64,000 nucleotides of DNA from Streptomyces cacaoi (lineage in GTDB: Bacteria; Actinomycetota; Actinomycetes; Streptomycetales; Streptomycetaceae): positions 183,971 to 247,970 of the forward strand of contig NZ_BJMM01000009.1 of assembly GCF_006539165.1 (NCBI RefSeq), in the 5' to 3' direction. The translations under genes and the position numbers were made by a program. The number at the start of each line of letters is the position of its first letter. Position 1 is the stretch's first letter. This document shows, piece after piece, positions 54,302 through 63,208 of this stretch. The notes beneath the pieces are model-generated. The model did no database searches. It was not told where the DNA came from and saw only the letters and a program-made list of their open reading frames with translations.

Positions 54302-55177
54302 ATGAGACGCCCGAGCTCCGCAGCCCGCACCCCGCTGACCGTCGCCGCACTGGCCGCCCTCGCCCTCACCGCCGTACCCGCCCAGGCCGCCACCCCGGCA
54401 GCGCACACGCCCGACGCGCCGTCCCCGGTCGCGCACCGGCCGACGCACCCCTCCCACGGCCAACAGCCCACCGCGCCCAGGGAGTTCGTGGCCCTCAGCG
54501 AGGTGGCGCCCACCATCCGCCAGGACATCCGCTACTTCACCCCGCACAACTTCGTCGGCGAACCCGTCGACGGCTACCGCAGCCCGATGTGCCTCGTCAC
54601 CGAGGACACCGCCCGCGCACTGGCCCGCGCCCAGCGCGCCTTCCTCCGGCAGGGCTACACGCTGAAGGTCTACGACTGCTACCGCCCGCAGCGCGCCGTC
54701 GACCACTTCGTCCGCTGGGCCGCGGACCCGGAAGCGACGAAGATGAAGGGCGAGTTCTATCCGCGTGTGGCCAAGGACCGGCTCTTCGAGGACGGTTACA
54801 TCGCCGAGAAGTCGGGGCACAGCCGCGGCAGCACCGTCGACCTCACCCTCGCGAAGCTGCCCGCCGCACCCACCCGCCCCTACGTACCCGGCGAGCCGCT
54901 GACCCCCTGCTACGCGCCGAAGGACGAGCGCTTCCCCGACAACTCCGTCGACGCGGGCACCGGGTTCGACTGCTTCGACACCCTCTCGCACACCGACGAC
55001 GCCCGCGTCACCCCCGCCCAGCGGGCCAACCGGCAGCTGCTGAAGAAGGGCCTCGAACGCCAGGGCTTCACCAACCTCCCCGAGGAGTGGTGGCACTTCA
55101 CCCACGAACCCGAGACCTTCCCCGACACCTACTTCGACTTCCCCGTCAGCCGCCGCTCCCTGACCCACCACCACTGA
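54302..55177 (+). CDS. Secreted D-alanyl-D-alanine dipeptidase (VanX-like, M15D)
   Basis: 291-residue zinc peptidase. A cleavable signal peptide is evident (RRPSSAARTPLTVAALAALA then AVPAQAAT). The mature M15D domain has the YRPQRAVDHF segment, the zinc motif SGHSRGSTVDLTL (SxHxxGxxxD) and the C-terminal EEWWHFTHE (ExWH, catalytic Glu and zinc His). The enzyme should hydrolyse D-Ala-D-Ala or related peptides in the wall compartment. Because it is exported, it is a peptidoglycan-recycling or remodelling enzyme rather than a cytosolic VanX resistance protein, and no vanHA is nearby. ATG 54302 was chosen because it starts the signal peptide. Confidence 0.9.
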   Translation: MRRPSSAARTPLTVAALAALALTAVPAQAATPAAHTPDAPSPVAHRPTHPSHGQQPTAPREFVALSEVAPTIRQDIRYFTPHNFVGEPVDGYRSPMCLVTEDTARALARAQRAFLRQGYTLKVYDCYRPQRAVDHFVRWAADPEATKMKGEFYPRVAKDRLFEDGYIAEKSGHSRGSTVDLTLAKLPAAPTRPYVPGEPLTPCYAPKDERFPDNSVDAGTGFDCFDTLSHTDDARVTPAQRANRQLLKKGLERQGFTNLPEEWWHFTHEPETFPDTYFDFPVSRRSLTHHH

Positions 55178-55298
55178 ACCCCACCCGCACCGACCCCGCA
55201 CACCCCGGGATCCACCGCCGCCCCCGCGGCGCTACGTTGGGCGCCACACACCGGCACGCCGCACCCGCGAGGGGCCGGCAGCGCAGAAGGGCACAGCC

Positions 55299-56108
55299 AT
55301 GACGGAGCCGACGCAGTACGCCGCACCCACCGAGATCGACACCGCCGTCCCGCACTCGGCACGCATCTGGAACTACCTGCTCGGCGGCAAGGACCACTAC
55401 GCCGTCGACCGCGCCGCCGGCGACCGGGTGTGCGCGGTCTTCCCCGGCATGGTCGACATCACCCGGCACTCCCGCGCCTTCACCGGGCGGGTCGTGCGGT
55501 ACCTCACGGGCGAGGCAGGCATCACCCAGTTCCTCGACATCGGCACCGGCCTGCCCACCGTCGACAACACCCACGAGGTCGCCCAGCGCGAGATCCCGCA
55601 CGCCCGCATCGTCTACGTCGACAACGACCCGCTCGTCCTCGCGCACGCCCAGGCCCTGCTCACCAGCACCCCGCAGGGCGCCACCAGTTATGTGCACGCC
55701 GACATCCGCGACCCCGCCCACATCCTGGAAGCGGCGGCCCGGACCCTGGACCTCTCCCGGCCGGTCGGGCTGATGCTGATGGGCGTCCTCGGCCTCGTCG
55801 CCGACCGCGAGGAGGCCCGGGAGGTCACCCGCCGCCTCCTCGACGCCCTCCCCGCCGGCAGCTACCTCGGCCTCAACGACGGCAGCACCACCGATCCCGC
55901 CTACACCGAGGCCATCGGCCGCTTCAACGCCGGGAGCGGCGCCGTGCCCTACACCCCGCGCACCCCGGCCGAGATCGAGCAGTTCTTCGACGGGCTGGAA
56001 CTGCTGGAGCCCGGCGTCGTCTCCTGCCCCCACTGGCGCCCCGAGGTCCTGCCCTTCGGCATGCCGGCCGAAATCGCCGTACACGGCGGCCTCGCCCGCA
56101 AGCCCTAG
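55299..56108 (+). CDS. SAM-dependent methyltransferase-like protein (DUF574 family)
   Basis: 269-residue protein of the actinobacterial DUF574/Methyltransf_19 family. Family marks are PHSARIWNYLLGGKDHYAVDR at the N-terminus (shown in part), FLDIGTGLPTVDNTHEVAQ as the SAM-binding strand, RIVYVDNDPLVLAHAQALL, HADIRDP and VGLMLMGVLG. Substrates are unknown; many paralogues occur per Streptomyces genome. ATG 55299 has AGAAGGGC upstream. A MITE-like inverted repeat begins three bases after its stop codon. Confidence 0.88.
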   Translation: MTEPTQYAAPTEIDTAVPHSARIWNYLLGGKDHYAVDRAAGDRVCAVFPGMVDITRHSRAFTGRVVRYLTGEAGITQFLDIGTGLPTVDNTHEVAQREIPHARIVYVDNDPLVLAHAQALLTSTPQGATSYVHADIRDPAHILEAAARTLDLSRPVGLMLMGVLGLVADREEAREVTRRLLDALPAGSYLGLNDGSTTDPAYTEAIGRFNAGSGAVPYTPRTPAEIEQFFDGLELLEPGVVSCPHWRPEVLPFGMPAEIAVHGGLARKP

Positions 56109-56111
56109 GGA

Positions 56112-56191
56112 GTGTCTTCGACGTAGCGGCGTCCGCCCGGAGGGCCTGCCACGTGCCGGACACCGCCAGGCAGGCGGGACTTCGAAGACAC
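56112..56191. mobile_element. 80-bp MITE-like inverted-repeat element
   Basis: GTGTCTTCGA (56112-56121) and TCGAAGACAC (56182-56191) are perfect 10-bp terminal inverted repeats. Internally GTCCGCC and GCCTGCC face GGCAGGCGGGAC, so most of the element can fold into one imperfect hairpin. It has no coding capacity. It may be a non-autonomous element or a transcription-end hairpin. Confidence 0.45.
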
Positions 56192-56202
56192 GACCCGGCC
56201 TC

Positions 56203-56234
56203 GGCTGCCCGGCTGCCCGGCTGCCCGGCTGCCC
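56203..56234 (+). repeat. Four tandem copies of GGCTGCCC
   Basis: GGCTGCCC is repeated exactly four times head to tail (56203, 56211, 56219, 56227), 11 bp after the MITE-like element. It is a typical slippage-prone tract. Confidence 0.9.
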
Positions 56235-56352
56235 CGCGCCAGGTGTCCGTCCCCGGCCCCGCGGCCCGCGCGGTGACATGCCCGTCCCGGGCCGGCGGTG
56301 CGTCGGCCGGGCACGGACCCCGGCGCCGTCCCCGCAGCGGGCGCCCGCCCCG

Positions 56353-58980
56353 TCATCCCCCGCGCACCCGCACCGGATACCCGACCGCACCGCCGCCGTC
56401 CCGCTCCACCACAGCGCCGCCCTCGGCGGTGCGGTGCACCGTGAAGCGCTCGGCGGCCGGACGCTCCCAGCCCGGGCCCGGGTCCCGGATGACCAGCCCG
56501 TTCCCCGTACGGCCCGGGGCCGGTGGCCACACCTCCAGCTCCGTCCCGCCGCCCGGGCCCCGCACGGGCACCGCGGCACCGGCACGCGCCAGCACCGGGA
56601 TCCGGTCCAGGGGCGCGGGCACCCGCACCGTGCGCGGCCCGTCGTACGCCGCGCCGGTCGCGGTGTCGTACCACCGCCCGCTCGGCAGCCGGACGGTCCG
56701 CTCCCGCACCCCCGGCTCCAGCACCGGCGCGACCAGCAGCGCGTCGCCCAGCAGGAACGCGTCCTGGCAGTCACGCAGCGCGCGGTCACGCGGATGCTGC
56801 CACCACACGGGCCGCACATAGGGTGCGCCGGTGCGCTCGGCGAGCTGGGCCAGCGTCAGCAAGTAGGGCAGCAGACGCTCGCGCTCCGCCAGCGCCGCCC
56901 GCGCATGCGCGAGCACCCGCGCACCGAACCGCCAGGGCTCGCCGTGCCCGTCCGCACCGGTGCGGGTGCGGAACAGCGGCATGTACGCCGCCATCTGGAA
57001 CCACCGCAGATACAGCTCGCCCGCCGCCCCGTCGTCCGCCCGCCCCGCACCACCGGCGACCGCGCCGGCGCCCGGAACCGTGATGTCGGGCCCCGCGTAC
57101 GGCACCCCGCACAACCCCAGCCCCGTCACCGCGGAGAGCGTGGCCCGGAGCGCACCCCAGCCCTGCCCGGGGTGCTCCGACCACACGCCGCCGTAGCGCT
57201 GGATCCCGGCCCACCCGGAGCGGGAGAAGAGGAACGGGCGGCGCTCGGGCAGCAGTTCGCGCTGTGCCGCGTCGCCGGCCTTGGCCATCGTCAGCGCGTA
57301 GACGTTGTGCGCCTCCCGGTGGTCGCCACCGCGTCCCTCCAGGGCGTGCCGCGCGGACGAGGGGAGCGCGGGCCCGCCGAGCACGCTGTGTGCCGCGGGC
57401 TCGTTGCCGTCATGGGCGACGGCCTCCCAGCCGGCGCCCTGACCGACCCCGCTGCCCCCGCCGTACAACGGTTCCGCGTACAGGCCGCCCCACCACTTGC
57501 GCACCCGCGGATCGGTGAAGTCGGGCCACACGACCTCACCGGACCGGGCCGCTCCGCGCACTTCGAGACCGCGCGCGTCCCGTACGAACGCGTCGGCGGC
57601 CGACCCGCTCCCGTACACCGCCCCGGCCGCCCCACGCCCCCCGGCCGGCACCCCGGGACCGACAACAGCGACGAACCGGACTCCCCACCCATCGACCCCG
57701 TCAACCTCATCGACCCCGTCAACCTCATCGACCCCGCCAACCTCATCGAACCCCTCGACCCCCTCGACTCCCTTGGCCCCCTTGACTCCCTCGACCCCCT
57801 CGAACACACCGGACACGCCGGGCCCTTCGGACCGACCGGACCCCTCGGCGCTCCCGGCCCCCTCGGACACGTCCGCCCGCTCGGCAAGTGCCGCCCCGGC
57901 GCCCGGACTTCCGGCGGCCCGCCGGGGCGGACCGGGCGTGCCCTCCGTGCGAGCGGTGTGCAGGGCGCGCAACGGCAGCCCGTGCCGCCGGTAGCGGTCG
58001 AGAAGCCCCGGCACATCCGGCCCGCCGCGCGCCCGCGCTGACCGGTCCCGCGCCGACCCCTCCTCGGCGTGCTGATGGCCCAGCGCCCAGCGCGGCGGCA
58101 GGGCGGGCGCCCCGGTCAGCGCGGCCCAGCCGTGCAGCACCCGGGACGGCGCCCCGGCCACCACCCAGTAGCGCAGCGGACCGCCGCTCATCCGCACCTC
58201 GCACCGCCCCGGCCGGTCGTGCCCCGAGCCCAGGCCCTCGACGCCCTCGCGCAGCGCGACGGTGCCGTCCCACGGGTTGTCGTGGAAGACCAGCAGCGTG
58301 CCCGCGTCCGCGACGCTCAGCAGCACCGGCATCGTCACGGAAGGGGCCGTACCGTCCCCCGGCGGGGCGTTCCACAACCGGTGGGCGCCGTCGCGCAGCC
58401 GGGGCCCGCCGTCCCGCCCGCCCAGCCCGAAGAACCGTGCGTCCGGCGGCAGTTCGGAGCGCTGCAACCACCGGGCGCCCGCCCCGTCCGCCACCGCGTC
58501 CGGCCCCGGCCGCCCGGCCTCGCCCTCCCACCAGCGCGGCGGCCGGTCCCGGCGCAGCAGCACCCCGCCGGGCGTGCGCACCTCGACGGCGCCGTGCCGC
58601 GAGACGGCCACCAGCATCCGCTCCGAGACCACCCGCCACCCGCCGTCCTTGTCCGGCTCCAGCTCCGCACGCGGATCCGCCGGCGGACACCCCGCGGCCA
58701 GCGCGTACGAGGGCTCCGGCCCCGCACCGTCCCAGCCGAGGAACACCGCGCCCGTCACCGTGACCCGCACCCGCAGCACCGACCGTGCGAAACGGACCTC
58801 GCCGCCGCCGGGCCCGCCCGCCGCCTCCACCGCTTCCCCCGGCGCGCGGGCCCGCTCCCCGCGCTGCCGGGGCAGCCCTACGGCGTCCGTGCGCCGTCTG
58901 CGCCAGGCCGAGCGCGCGGCGCGCACCCCTTGGGCCGAAGCGGCCGCCCTCACCGACCGCACCAGGTCACGCGCGTCCAT
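56353..58980 (-). CDS. GH31 alpha-glucosidase-like protein, probably catalytically degenerate
   Basis: 875-residue GH31-type protein. N-terminal beta domain (DARFFGLGGRDGGPRLRDGA, LVFHDNPWDG), (beta/alpha)8 barrel remnants (LFSRSGWAGIQRYGGVWSEH, LGLCGVPYAGPDI, LYLRWFQMAAYMPLFRTRTG) and C-terminal beta domain (LLGDALLVAPVLEPGV, LPSGRWYDTATG). The nucleophile region keeps Asp524 (HDGNEP in place of the usual DMNEP). The acid/base Asp of the WSGD motif is absent: the sequence is WSEH (Glu602-His603). The early barrel strand is replaced by a Gly/Val/Asp-rich insertion. Start ATG 58980. It could be inactive or a regulatory homologue. Confidence 0.82.
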   Translation of the reverse strand: MDARDLVRSVRAAASAQGVRAARSAWRRRRTDAVGLPRQRGERARAPGEAVEAAGGPGGGEVRFARSVLRVRVTVTGAVFLGWDGAGPEPSYALAAGCPPADPRAELEPDKDGGWRVVSERMLVAVSRHGAVEVRTPGGVLLRRDRPPRWWEGEAGRPGPDAVADGAGARWLQRSELPPDARFFGLGGRDGGPRLRDGAHRLWNAPPGDGTAPSVTMPVLLSVADAGTLLVFHDNPWDGTVALREGVEGLGSGHDRPGRCEVRMSGGPLRYWVVAGAPSRVLHGWAALTGAPALPPRWALGHQHAEEGSARDRSARARGGPDVPGLLDRYRRHGLPLRALHTARTEGTPGPPRRAAGSPGAGAALAERADVSEGAGSAEGSGRSEGPGVSGVFEGVEGVKGAKGVEGVEGFDEVGGVDEVDGVDEVDGVDGWGVRFVAVVGPGVPAGGRGAAGAVYGSGSAADAFVRDARGLEVRGAARSGEVVWPDFTDPRVRKWWGGLYAEPLYGGGSGVGQGAGWEAVAHDGNEPAAHSVLGGPALPSSARHALEGRGGDHREAHNVYALTMAKAGDAAQRELLPERRPFLFSRSGWAGIQRYGGVWSEHPGQGWGALRATLSAVTGLGLCGVPYAGPDITVPGAGAVAGGAGRADDGAAGELYLRWFQMAAYMPLFRTRTGADGHGEPWRFGARVLAHARAALAERERLLPYLLTLAQLAERTGAPYVRPVWWQHPRDRALRDCQDAFLLGDALLVAPVLEPGVRERTVRLPSGRWYDTATGAAYDGPRTVRVPAPLDRIPVLARAGAAVPVRGPGGGTELEVWPPAPGRTGNGLVIRDPGPGWERPAAERFTVHRTAEGGAVVERDGGGAVGYPVRVRGG
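57691..57803. repeat. 18-bp tandem repeat within GH31 gene
   Basis: ATCGACCCCGTCAACCTC occurs at 57691 and 57709 exactly and at 57727 with one change, followed by degenerate 9-bp derivatives to about 57803. On the coding strand it encodes a GVDEVD-type repeat (EVDGVDEVDGVDG). It lies where GH31 proteins normally have a conserved barrel strand. Confidence 0.85.
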
Positions 58981-59253
58981 GCCGCTCAGCCTGCCACCCG
59001 GAACCCGGACCCTCCGCACCGTTCAACTGCCGTTCACCCCCTGGTCACCATGGCCACGGCACACGCCGCGGACCCCGATGTGTGACGCCGGCCCTGGCAG
59101 AAAAGATGATCACGTGGCATCGTCCTGCCCAGCCTCCCCCTACCCGCCCGGAGGCGCCGTGAGCGGGCACGGCCACCGGGAAACGGGAAGCGGGAGGACG
59201 CGAGGGGAAGCACAGATGGACACCAGCCGACGCCACGCACGCCAGGAGCCGCA

Positions 59254-61284
59254 ATGACCGCAGCCGATCCCGCTCACCGCGCACCGACCCGGCCGGAGCC
59301 CGCGCCCGAGCCCCTCTGGGAGCCGAGCCCCGACCGCTTCGCCGGGACCGCGCTGATCCGCTTCCAGACCTGGGCCGCCGAGCACCACGGAGCGCCCGCG
59401 CCCGACCCCGCGGCGCCCGCCGCCTCCTACGCCGCGCTGCACCGCTGGTCGACCGAGCACCTGGCCACCTTCTGGGCCGCCTTCGCCGCCTGGACCGACG
59501 TCCGGTTCACCACCCCCTACGAGACGGTGCTCGCCGACGAGACGATGCCCGGAGCCCGCTGGTTCCCCGGCGCCACCCTCAACTACGCGGAACACGCCCT
59601 GCGCACCGCCGAGGACCCGGACCGCGCCGACGAACCGGCACTGCTGCACGCCGACGAGGAGCACACCGCCCCCGTCCCCGTGACCTGGCGCGAACTGCGC
59701 GCCCAGGTCGCCTCCCTGGCGGCCGAGCTGCGCCGCCTCGGCGTCGAGCCGGGCGACCGCGTCAGCGCCTACCTCCCCAACATCCCGCAGGCCGCCGTCG
59801 CCCTGCTGGCCACGGCCGCCGTCGGCGGCGTCTGGACCTCCTGCGCCCCCGACTTCGGCGCCCGCAGCGTCCTCGACCGCTTCCAGCAGGTCGAGCCCGT
59901 CGTCCTGTTCACCGTCGACGGCTACCGCTACGGCGGCAAGGAGCACGACCGCCGCGGCACCGTGTCCGAACTGCGCGCGAACCTGCCCACCCTCCGCGCC
60001 GTCGTGCACGTCCCGCTGCTCGGCACCCCCGCCCCCGAGGGCGCCCTGGACTGGGACGCGCTGACGACGAACGAGGCCGAACCCCGCTTCGAACAGGTCC
60101 CGTTCGACCACCCCCTGTGGGTCCTGTACTCGTCCGGGACGACGGGCCTGCCCAAGGCCATCGTCCAGTCCCAGGGCGGCATCCTCCTCGAACACCTCAA
60201 GCAGCTCGTCCTGCACAACGACACCGGCCCGGGCGACCGCTTCTTCTGGTACACCTCGACCGGCTGGATGATGTGGAACCTGCTGGTCTCCGGCCTGCTG
60301 ACCGGCGCCACCGTCGTCACCTACGACGGCAGCCCCGGCTATCCCGCGCCGGACGCGCAGTGGCGCGTCGTCGAACGCACCGGCACCACCGTCTACGGCA
60401 CCTCCGCCGCCTACGTGATGGCCTGCCGCAAGGCCGGCGTCCACCCCGGCCGCGACCTGGACCTCTCCCGCGTGAAGTGCGTGGCCACCACCGGCTCACC
60501 GCTTCCCCCCGACGGCTTCCGCTGGATCCACGACGAGGTCTCCGAGGACATGTGGATCGCCTCCGTCAGCGGCGGCACCGACGTGTGCAGCTGCTTCGCC
60601 GGAGCCGTCCCCACCCTGCCCGTGTACACCGGCGAACTCCAGGCCCCGTCCCTCGCCGTCGCGCTCCAGGCGTGGGACCCCAAGGGCGACCCCCTCACCG
60701 ACGAGGTCGGCGAACTGGTCGTCACCCGGCCCATGCCCTCCATGCCGGTCCGCTTCTGGAACGACCCGGACGGCTCCCGCTACCACGACAGCTACTTCGA
60801 CATGTACCCCGGCGTGTGGCGGCACGGCGACTGGATCACGCTGACCGGCCGCAACACCGTGATCATCCACGGCCGTTCGGACTCCACCCTCAACCGGCAG
60901 GGCGTCCGCATGGGCTCGGCCGACATCTACGAGGCCGTCGAACGGCTCCCCGAGATCCGCGAGTCCCTCGTCCTCGGCGTCGAACAGCCCGACGGCGGCT
61001 ACTGGATGCCGCTGTTCGTCCACCTCGCCGAGGGCGCCGTCCTCGACGACACCCTGCGCGACAAGATCAAGCGCACCCTCCGGGAGAACCTCTCCCCGCG
61101 CCATGTGCCCGACGAGGTCATCGAGATCCCCGCCGTACCGCACACCCTCACCGGCAAGCGGCTGGAGGTCCCCGTCAAGCGCCTTCTCCAGGGCACCGCC
61201 ATGGAGAAGGCGGTCAACCCCGGCTCCGTCGACAACCCGGAACTCCTCCGCTTCTACGAGGGCCTCGCCCGCAGCCGCTCCTGA
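59254..61284 (+). CDS. aacS: Acetoacetyl-CoA synthetase (acetoacetate-CoA ligase)
   Basis: 676-residue AMP-forming ligase converting acetoacetate to acetoacetyl-CoA in the cytosol. Marks: N-terminal cap RFQTWAAEHHGAPAP, AARWFP-type linker (GARWFPGATLNYAEH), P-loop YSSGTTGLPKAIVQSQGG, WYTSTGWMMWN, ASVSGGTDVCSCFAG, ELVVTRPMPSMPVRFWNDPD, GRSDSTLNRQGVRMGSADIY and the C-terminal TGKRLEVPVKRLLQG with the catalytic Lys. These distinguish it from acetyl-CoA synthetase. ATG 59254 has CAGGAGCC upstream. Convergent with ptsI, separated by a strong terminator. Confidence 0.95.
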   Translation: MTAADPAHRAPTRPEPAPEPLWEPSPDRFAGTALIRFQTWAAEHHGAPAPDPAAPAASYAALHRWSTEHLATFWAAFAAWTDVRFTTPYETVLADETMPGARWFPGATLNYAEHALRTAEDPDRADEPALLHADEEHTAPVPVTWRELRAQVASLAAELRRLGVEPGDRVSAYLPNIPQAAVALLATAAVGGVWTSCAPDFGARSVLDRFQQVEPVVLFTVDGYRYGGKEHDRRGTVSELRANLPTLRAVVHVPLLGTPAPEGALDWDALTTNEAEPRFEQVPFDHPLWVLYSSGTTGLPKAIVQSQGGILLEHLKQLVLHNDTGPGDRFFWYTSTGWMMWNLLVSGLLTGATVVTYDGSPGYPAPDAQWRVVERTGTTVYGTSAAYVMACRKAGVHPGRDLDLSRVKCVATTGSPLPPDGFRWIHDEVSEDMWIASVSGGTDVCSCFAGAVPTLPVYTGELQAPSLAVALQAWDPKGDPLTDEVGELVVTRPMPSMPVRFWNDPDGSRYHDSYFDMYPGVWRHGDWITLTGRNTVIIHGRSDSTLNRQGVRMGSADIYEAVERLPEIRESLVLGVEQPDGGYWMPLFVHLAEGAVLDDTLRDKIKRTLRENLSPRHVPDEVIEIPAVPHTLTGKRLEVPVKRLLQGTAMEKAVNPGSVDNPELLRFYEGLARSRS

Positions 61285-61315
61285 CCGGCACGGAAGACCC
61301 GGCCCGGCACACGAA

Positions 61316-61356
61316 ACGGCGGCCGGCCCCCGCACACCGCGGGAGCCGGCCGCCGT
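61316..61356. terminator. Strong bidirectional terminator between aacS and ptsI
   Basis: ACGGCGGCCGGC (61316-61327) pairs perfectly with GCCGGCCGCCGT (61345-61356), and the 17-nt loop can itself pair CCCGC with GCGGG. It serves both convergent genes. Confidence 0.75.
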
Positions 61357-61399
61357 CGGCCCGGCTGTCGGGCAGCCTGTCGGCCTGCCCGGTGTCCGC

Positions 61400-63070
61400 C
61401 TACTCGCCGGAGAGCACCGCCTGCGCGGCCGCCCGCGCCTCCGGACCGCCGTCCGAGGCCCGCGCCGCCGCGGCGGCACGCTCGCACTGCGCCAGCGTGT
61501 GCTTCGCCAACTGCGCCCGGACGAACGGGATCGCCGAGGCCCCCATCGACAGGCTGGTCACGCCCAGCCCCGTCAGCACACAGGCCAGCAGCGGATCGGC
61601 CGCGGCCTCACCGCACACGCCGCAGCTCTTGCCCTCCGCCTTGGCGGCCTCGGCCGACAGCGCCACCAGATCCAGCAGCGCCGGCTGCCACGGATCCTGC
61701 AACCGCGAGACGGCGCCCACCTGACGGTCGGCGGCGAAGGTGTACTGCGCCAGGTCGTTCGTCCCCAGCGACAGGAACTCCACCTCCTGGAGCACCGAAC
61801 GCGCCCGCAGCGCGGCGGACGGAATCTCCACCATCGCCCCGAACTCCGCGTCCAGCCCGGCCTCCCGGCAGGCGTCGGCGAACGCCTTGGCGTCCGCCCG
61901 GTCCGCCACCATCGGAGCCATGACCTCCAGGTACACCGGAAGCCCCTCGGCCGCCTTCGCCAGCGCCCGCAGCTGCCCACGCAGCACCTCGGGGTGGTCC
62001 AGGAGCGTCCGCAGCCCCCGCACACCGAGCGCCGGGTTCGGCTCGTCCGACGGCGTCAGGAACTCCAGCGGCTTGTCCGCGCCCGCGTCCAGCACCCGCA
62101 CCACGACGCGCCCCTCCGGGAACGCCTCCAGCACCTGCCGGTACGCCTCGGCCTGCTTCTCCTCCGACGGAGCGCGCTCACTGTCGTCCAGGAACAGGAA
62201 CTCCGTACGGAACAGCCCCACACCCTCGGCACCGGCCTCGACCGCCGCCGGCACATCGGACGGACCGCCCACGTTCGCCAGCAGCGGCACCTTGTGCCCG
62301 TCGGAGGTCGCGCCCGGGCCCTGAGCCGCCTCGATCGCGGCCTTCCGCTCCTCGGCGGCCCGCTCCAGCGCCTCCCGCTCCTCGTCCGTCGGGTTCACCA
62401 CGATCTCGCCGGTGCTCCCGTCGACGGCGACGACCGTGCCCTCGGCCAGCTCGCCCGCGCCCGGCAGCGCCACGACCGCGGGCACGCCCAGCGCCCGCGC
62501 GAGGATCGCGCTGTGACTCGTCGGCCCGCCCTCCTCGGTGACGAAGCCGAGCACCAACGCCGGGTCCAGCAGCGCCGTGTCGGCCGGCGCCAGGTCCCGC
62601 GCGATCAGTACATACGGCTCGTCGCTGTCCGGCACACCCGGCATCGGCACACCCAGCAGCCGCGCGACGATGCGGTTGCGCACGTCGTCCAGGTCGGCCA
62701 CGCGGCCCGCGAGGTACTCCCCGGCCTGCGCCAGCAGCGCCCGGTAGGCGGCGAACGCGTCGTAGACGCCGCGCTCCGCCGTGCTGCCAACGGCGATCCG
62801 CCGCTCGACATCGGCCATCAGCTCCGGGTCCTGCGCCATCATGGCCTGTGCCTCCAGCACAGCCTGCGCCTCGCCACCCGCCAGATTGCCGCGCGCCATC
62901 AGATCCGCGGCCACGGCCTCCACGGCCTGCCGCGCCCGCTGCTGCTCGCGCGGCGCGTCCTCGGTGTCGATCTGCTTGGCCGGGGGCTCCAGCACGGCGG
63001 TGCCCATGTGCCGCGCCTCGCCGATCGCCACCCCGTGGCTCACACCCACGCCTCGAAGCGTTGTGTCCAT
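61400..63070 (-). CDS. ptsI: Phosphoenolpyruvate-protein phosphotransferase (PTS enzyme I)
   Basis: 556-residue PTS enzyme I, which takes phosphate from PEP and passes it to HPr. The phosphohistidine is H186 in EEGGPTSHSAILARALGVPAV (given in part). The PEP-binding barrel shows ANVGGPSDVPAAVEAGAEGVG, LFRTEFLFLDD, PMVADRADAKAF, FGAMVEIPSAAL, SLGTNDLAQY and the Cys in the CGVCGEAAADP loop. Start ATG 63070 with GGAGACAGG upstream; the longer frame to 63136 has no support. Downstream of crr by 138 bp in the same direction, as in S. coelicolor, where these general PTS genes serve N-acetylglucosamine and fructose uptake. Confidence 0.95.
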   Translation of the reverse strand: MDTTLRGVGVSHGVAIGEARHMGTAVLEPPAKQIDTEDAPREQQRARQAVEAVAADLMARGNLAGGEAQAVLEAQAMMAQDPELMADVERRIAVGSTAERGVYDAFAAYRALLAQAGEYLAGRVADLDDVRNRIVARLLGVPMPGVPDSDEPYVLIARDLAPADTALLDPALVLGFVTEEGGPTSHSAILARALGVPAVVALPGAGELAEGTVVAVDGSTGEIVVNPTDEEREALERAAEERKAAIEAAQGPGATSDGHKVPLLANVGGPSDVPAAVEAGAEGVGLFRTEFLFLDDSERAPSEEKQAEAYRQVLEAFPEGRVVVRVLDAGADKPLEFLTPSDEPNPALGVRGLRTLLDHPEVLRGQLRALAKAAEGLPVYLEVMAPMVADRADAKAFADACREAGLDAEFGAMVEIPSAALRARSVLQEVEFLSLGTNDLAQYTFAADRQVGAVSRLQDPWQPALLDLVALSAEAAKAEGKSCGVCGEAAADPLLACVLTGLGVTSLSMGASAIPFVRAQLAKHTLAQCERAAAAARASDGGPEARAAAQAVLSGE

Positions 63071-63208
63071 CTCACCTGTCTCCGGTTCGATGCGGCGACC
63101 GCGAGCCGCCGCGAAATCCTTGCCCGGCCCTGCCACCGCCGGCCCGCATCGACCCCGCGCACGCGCGCCCGGGGAGGGGACGACGGGAGGAGACCGCCGG
63201 GCCGTGCG

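Noticed and set aside
56278..58041. Long open frame on the + strand across the GH31 gene, with an NLIDPV-type repeat
   Set aside because: It is the antisense reading of the GH31 gene and its microsatellite tract; codon bias and homology support the - strand.
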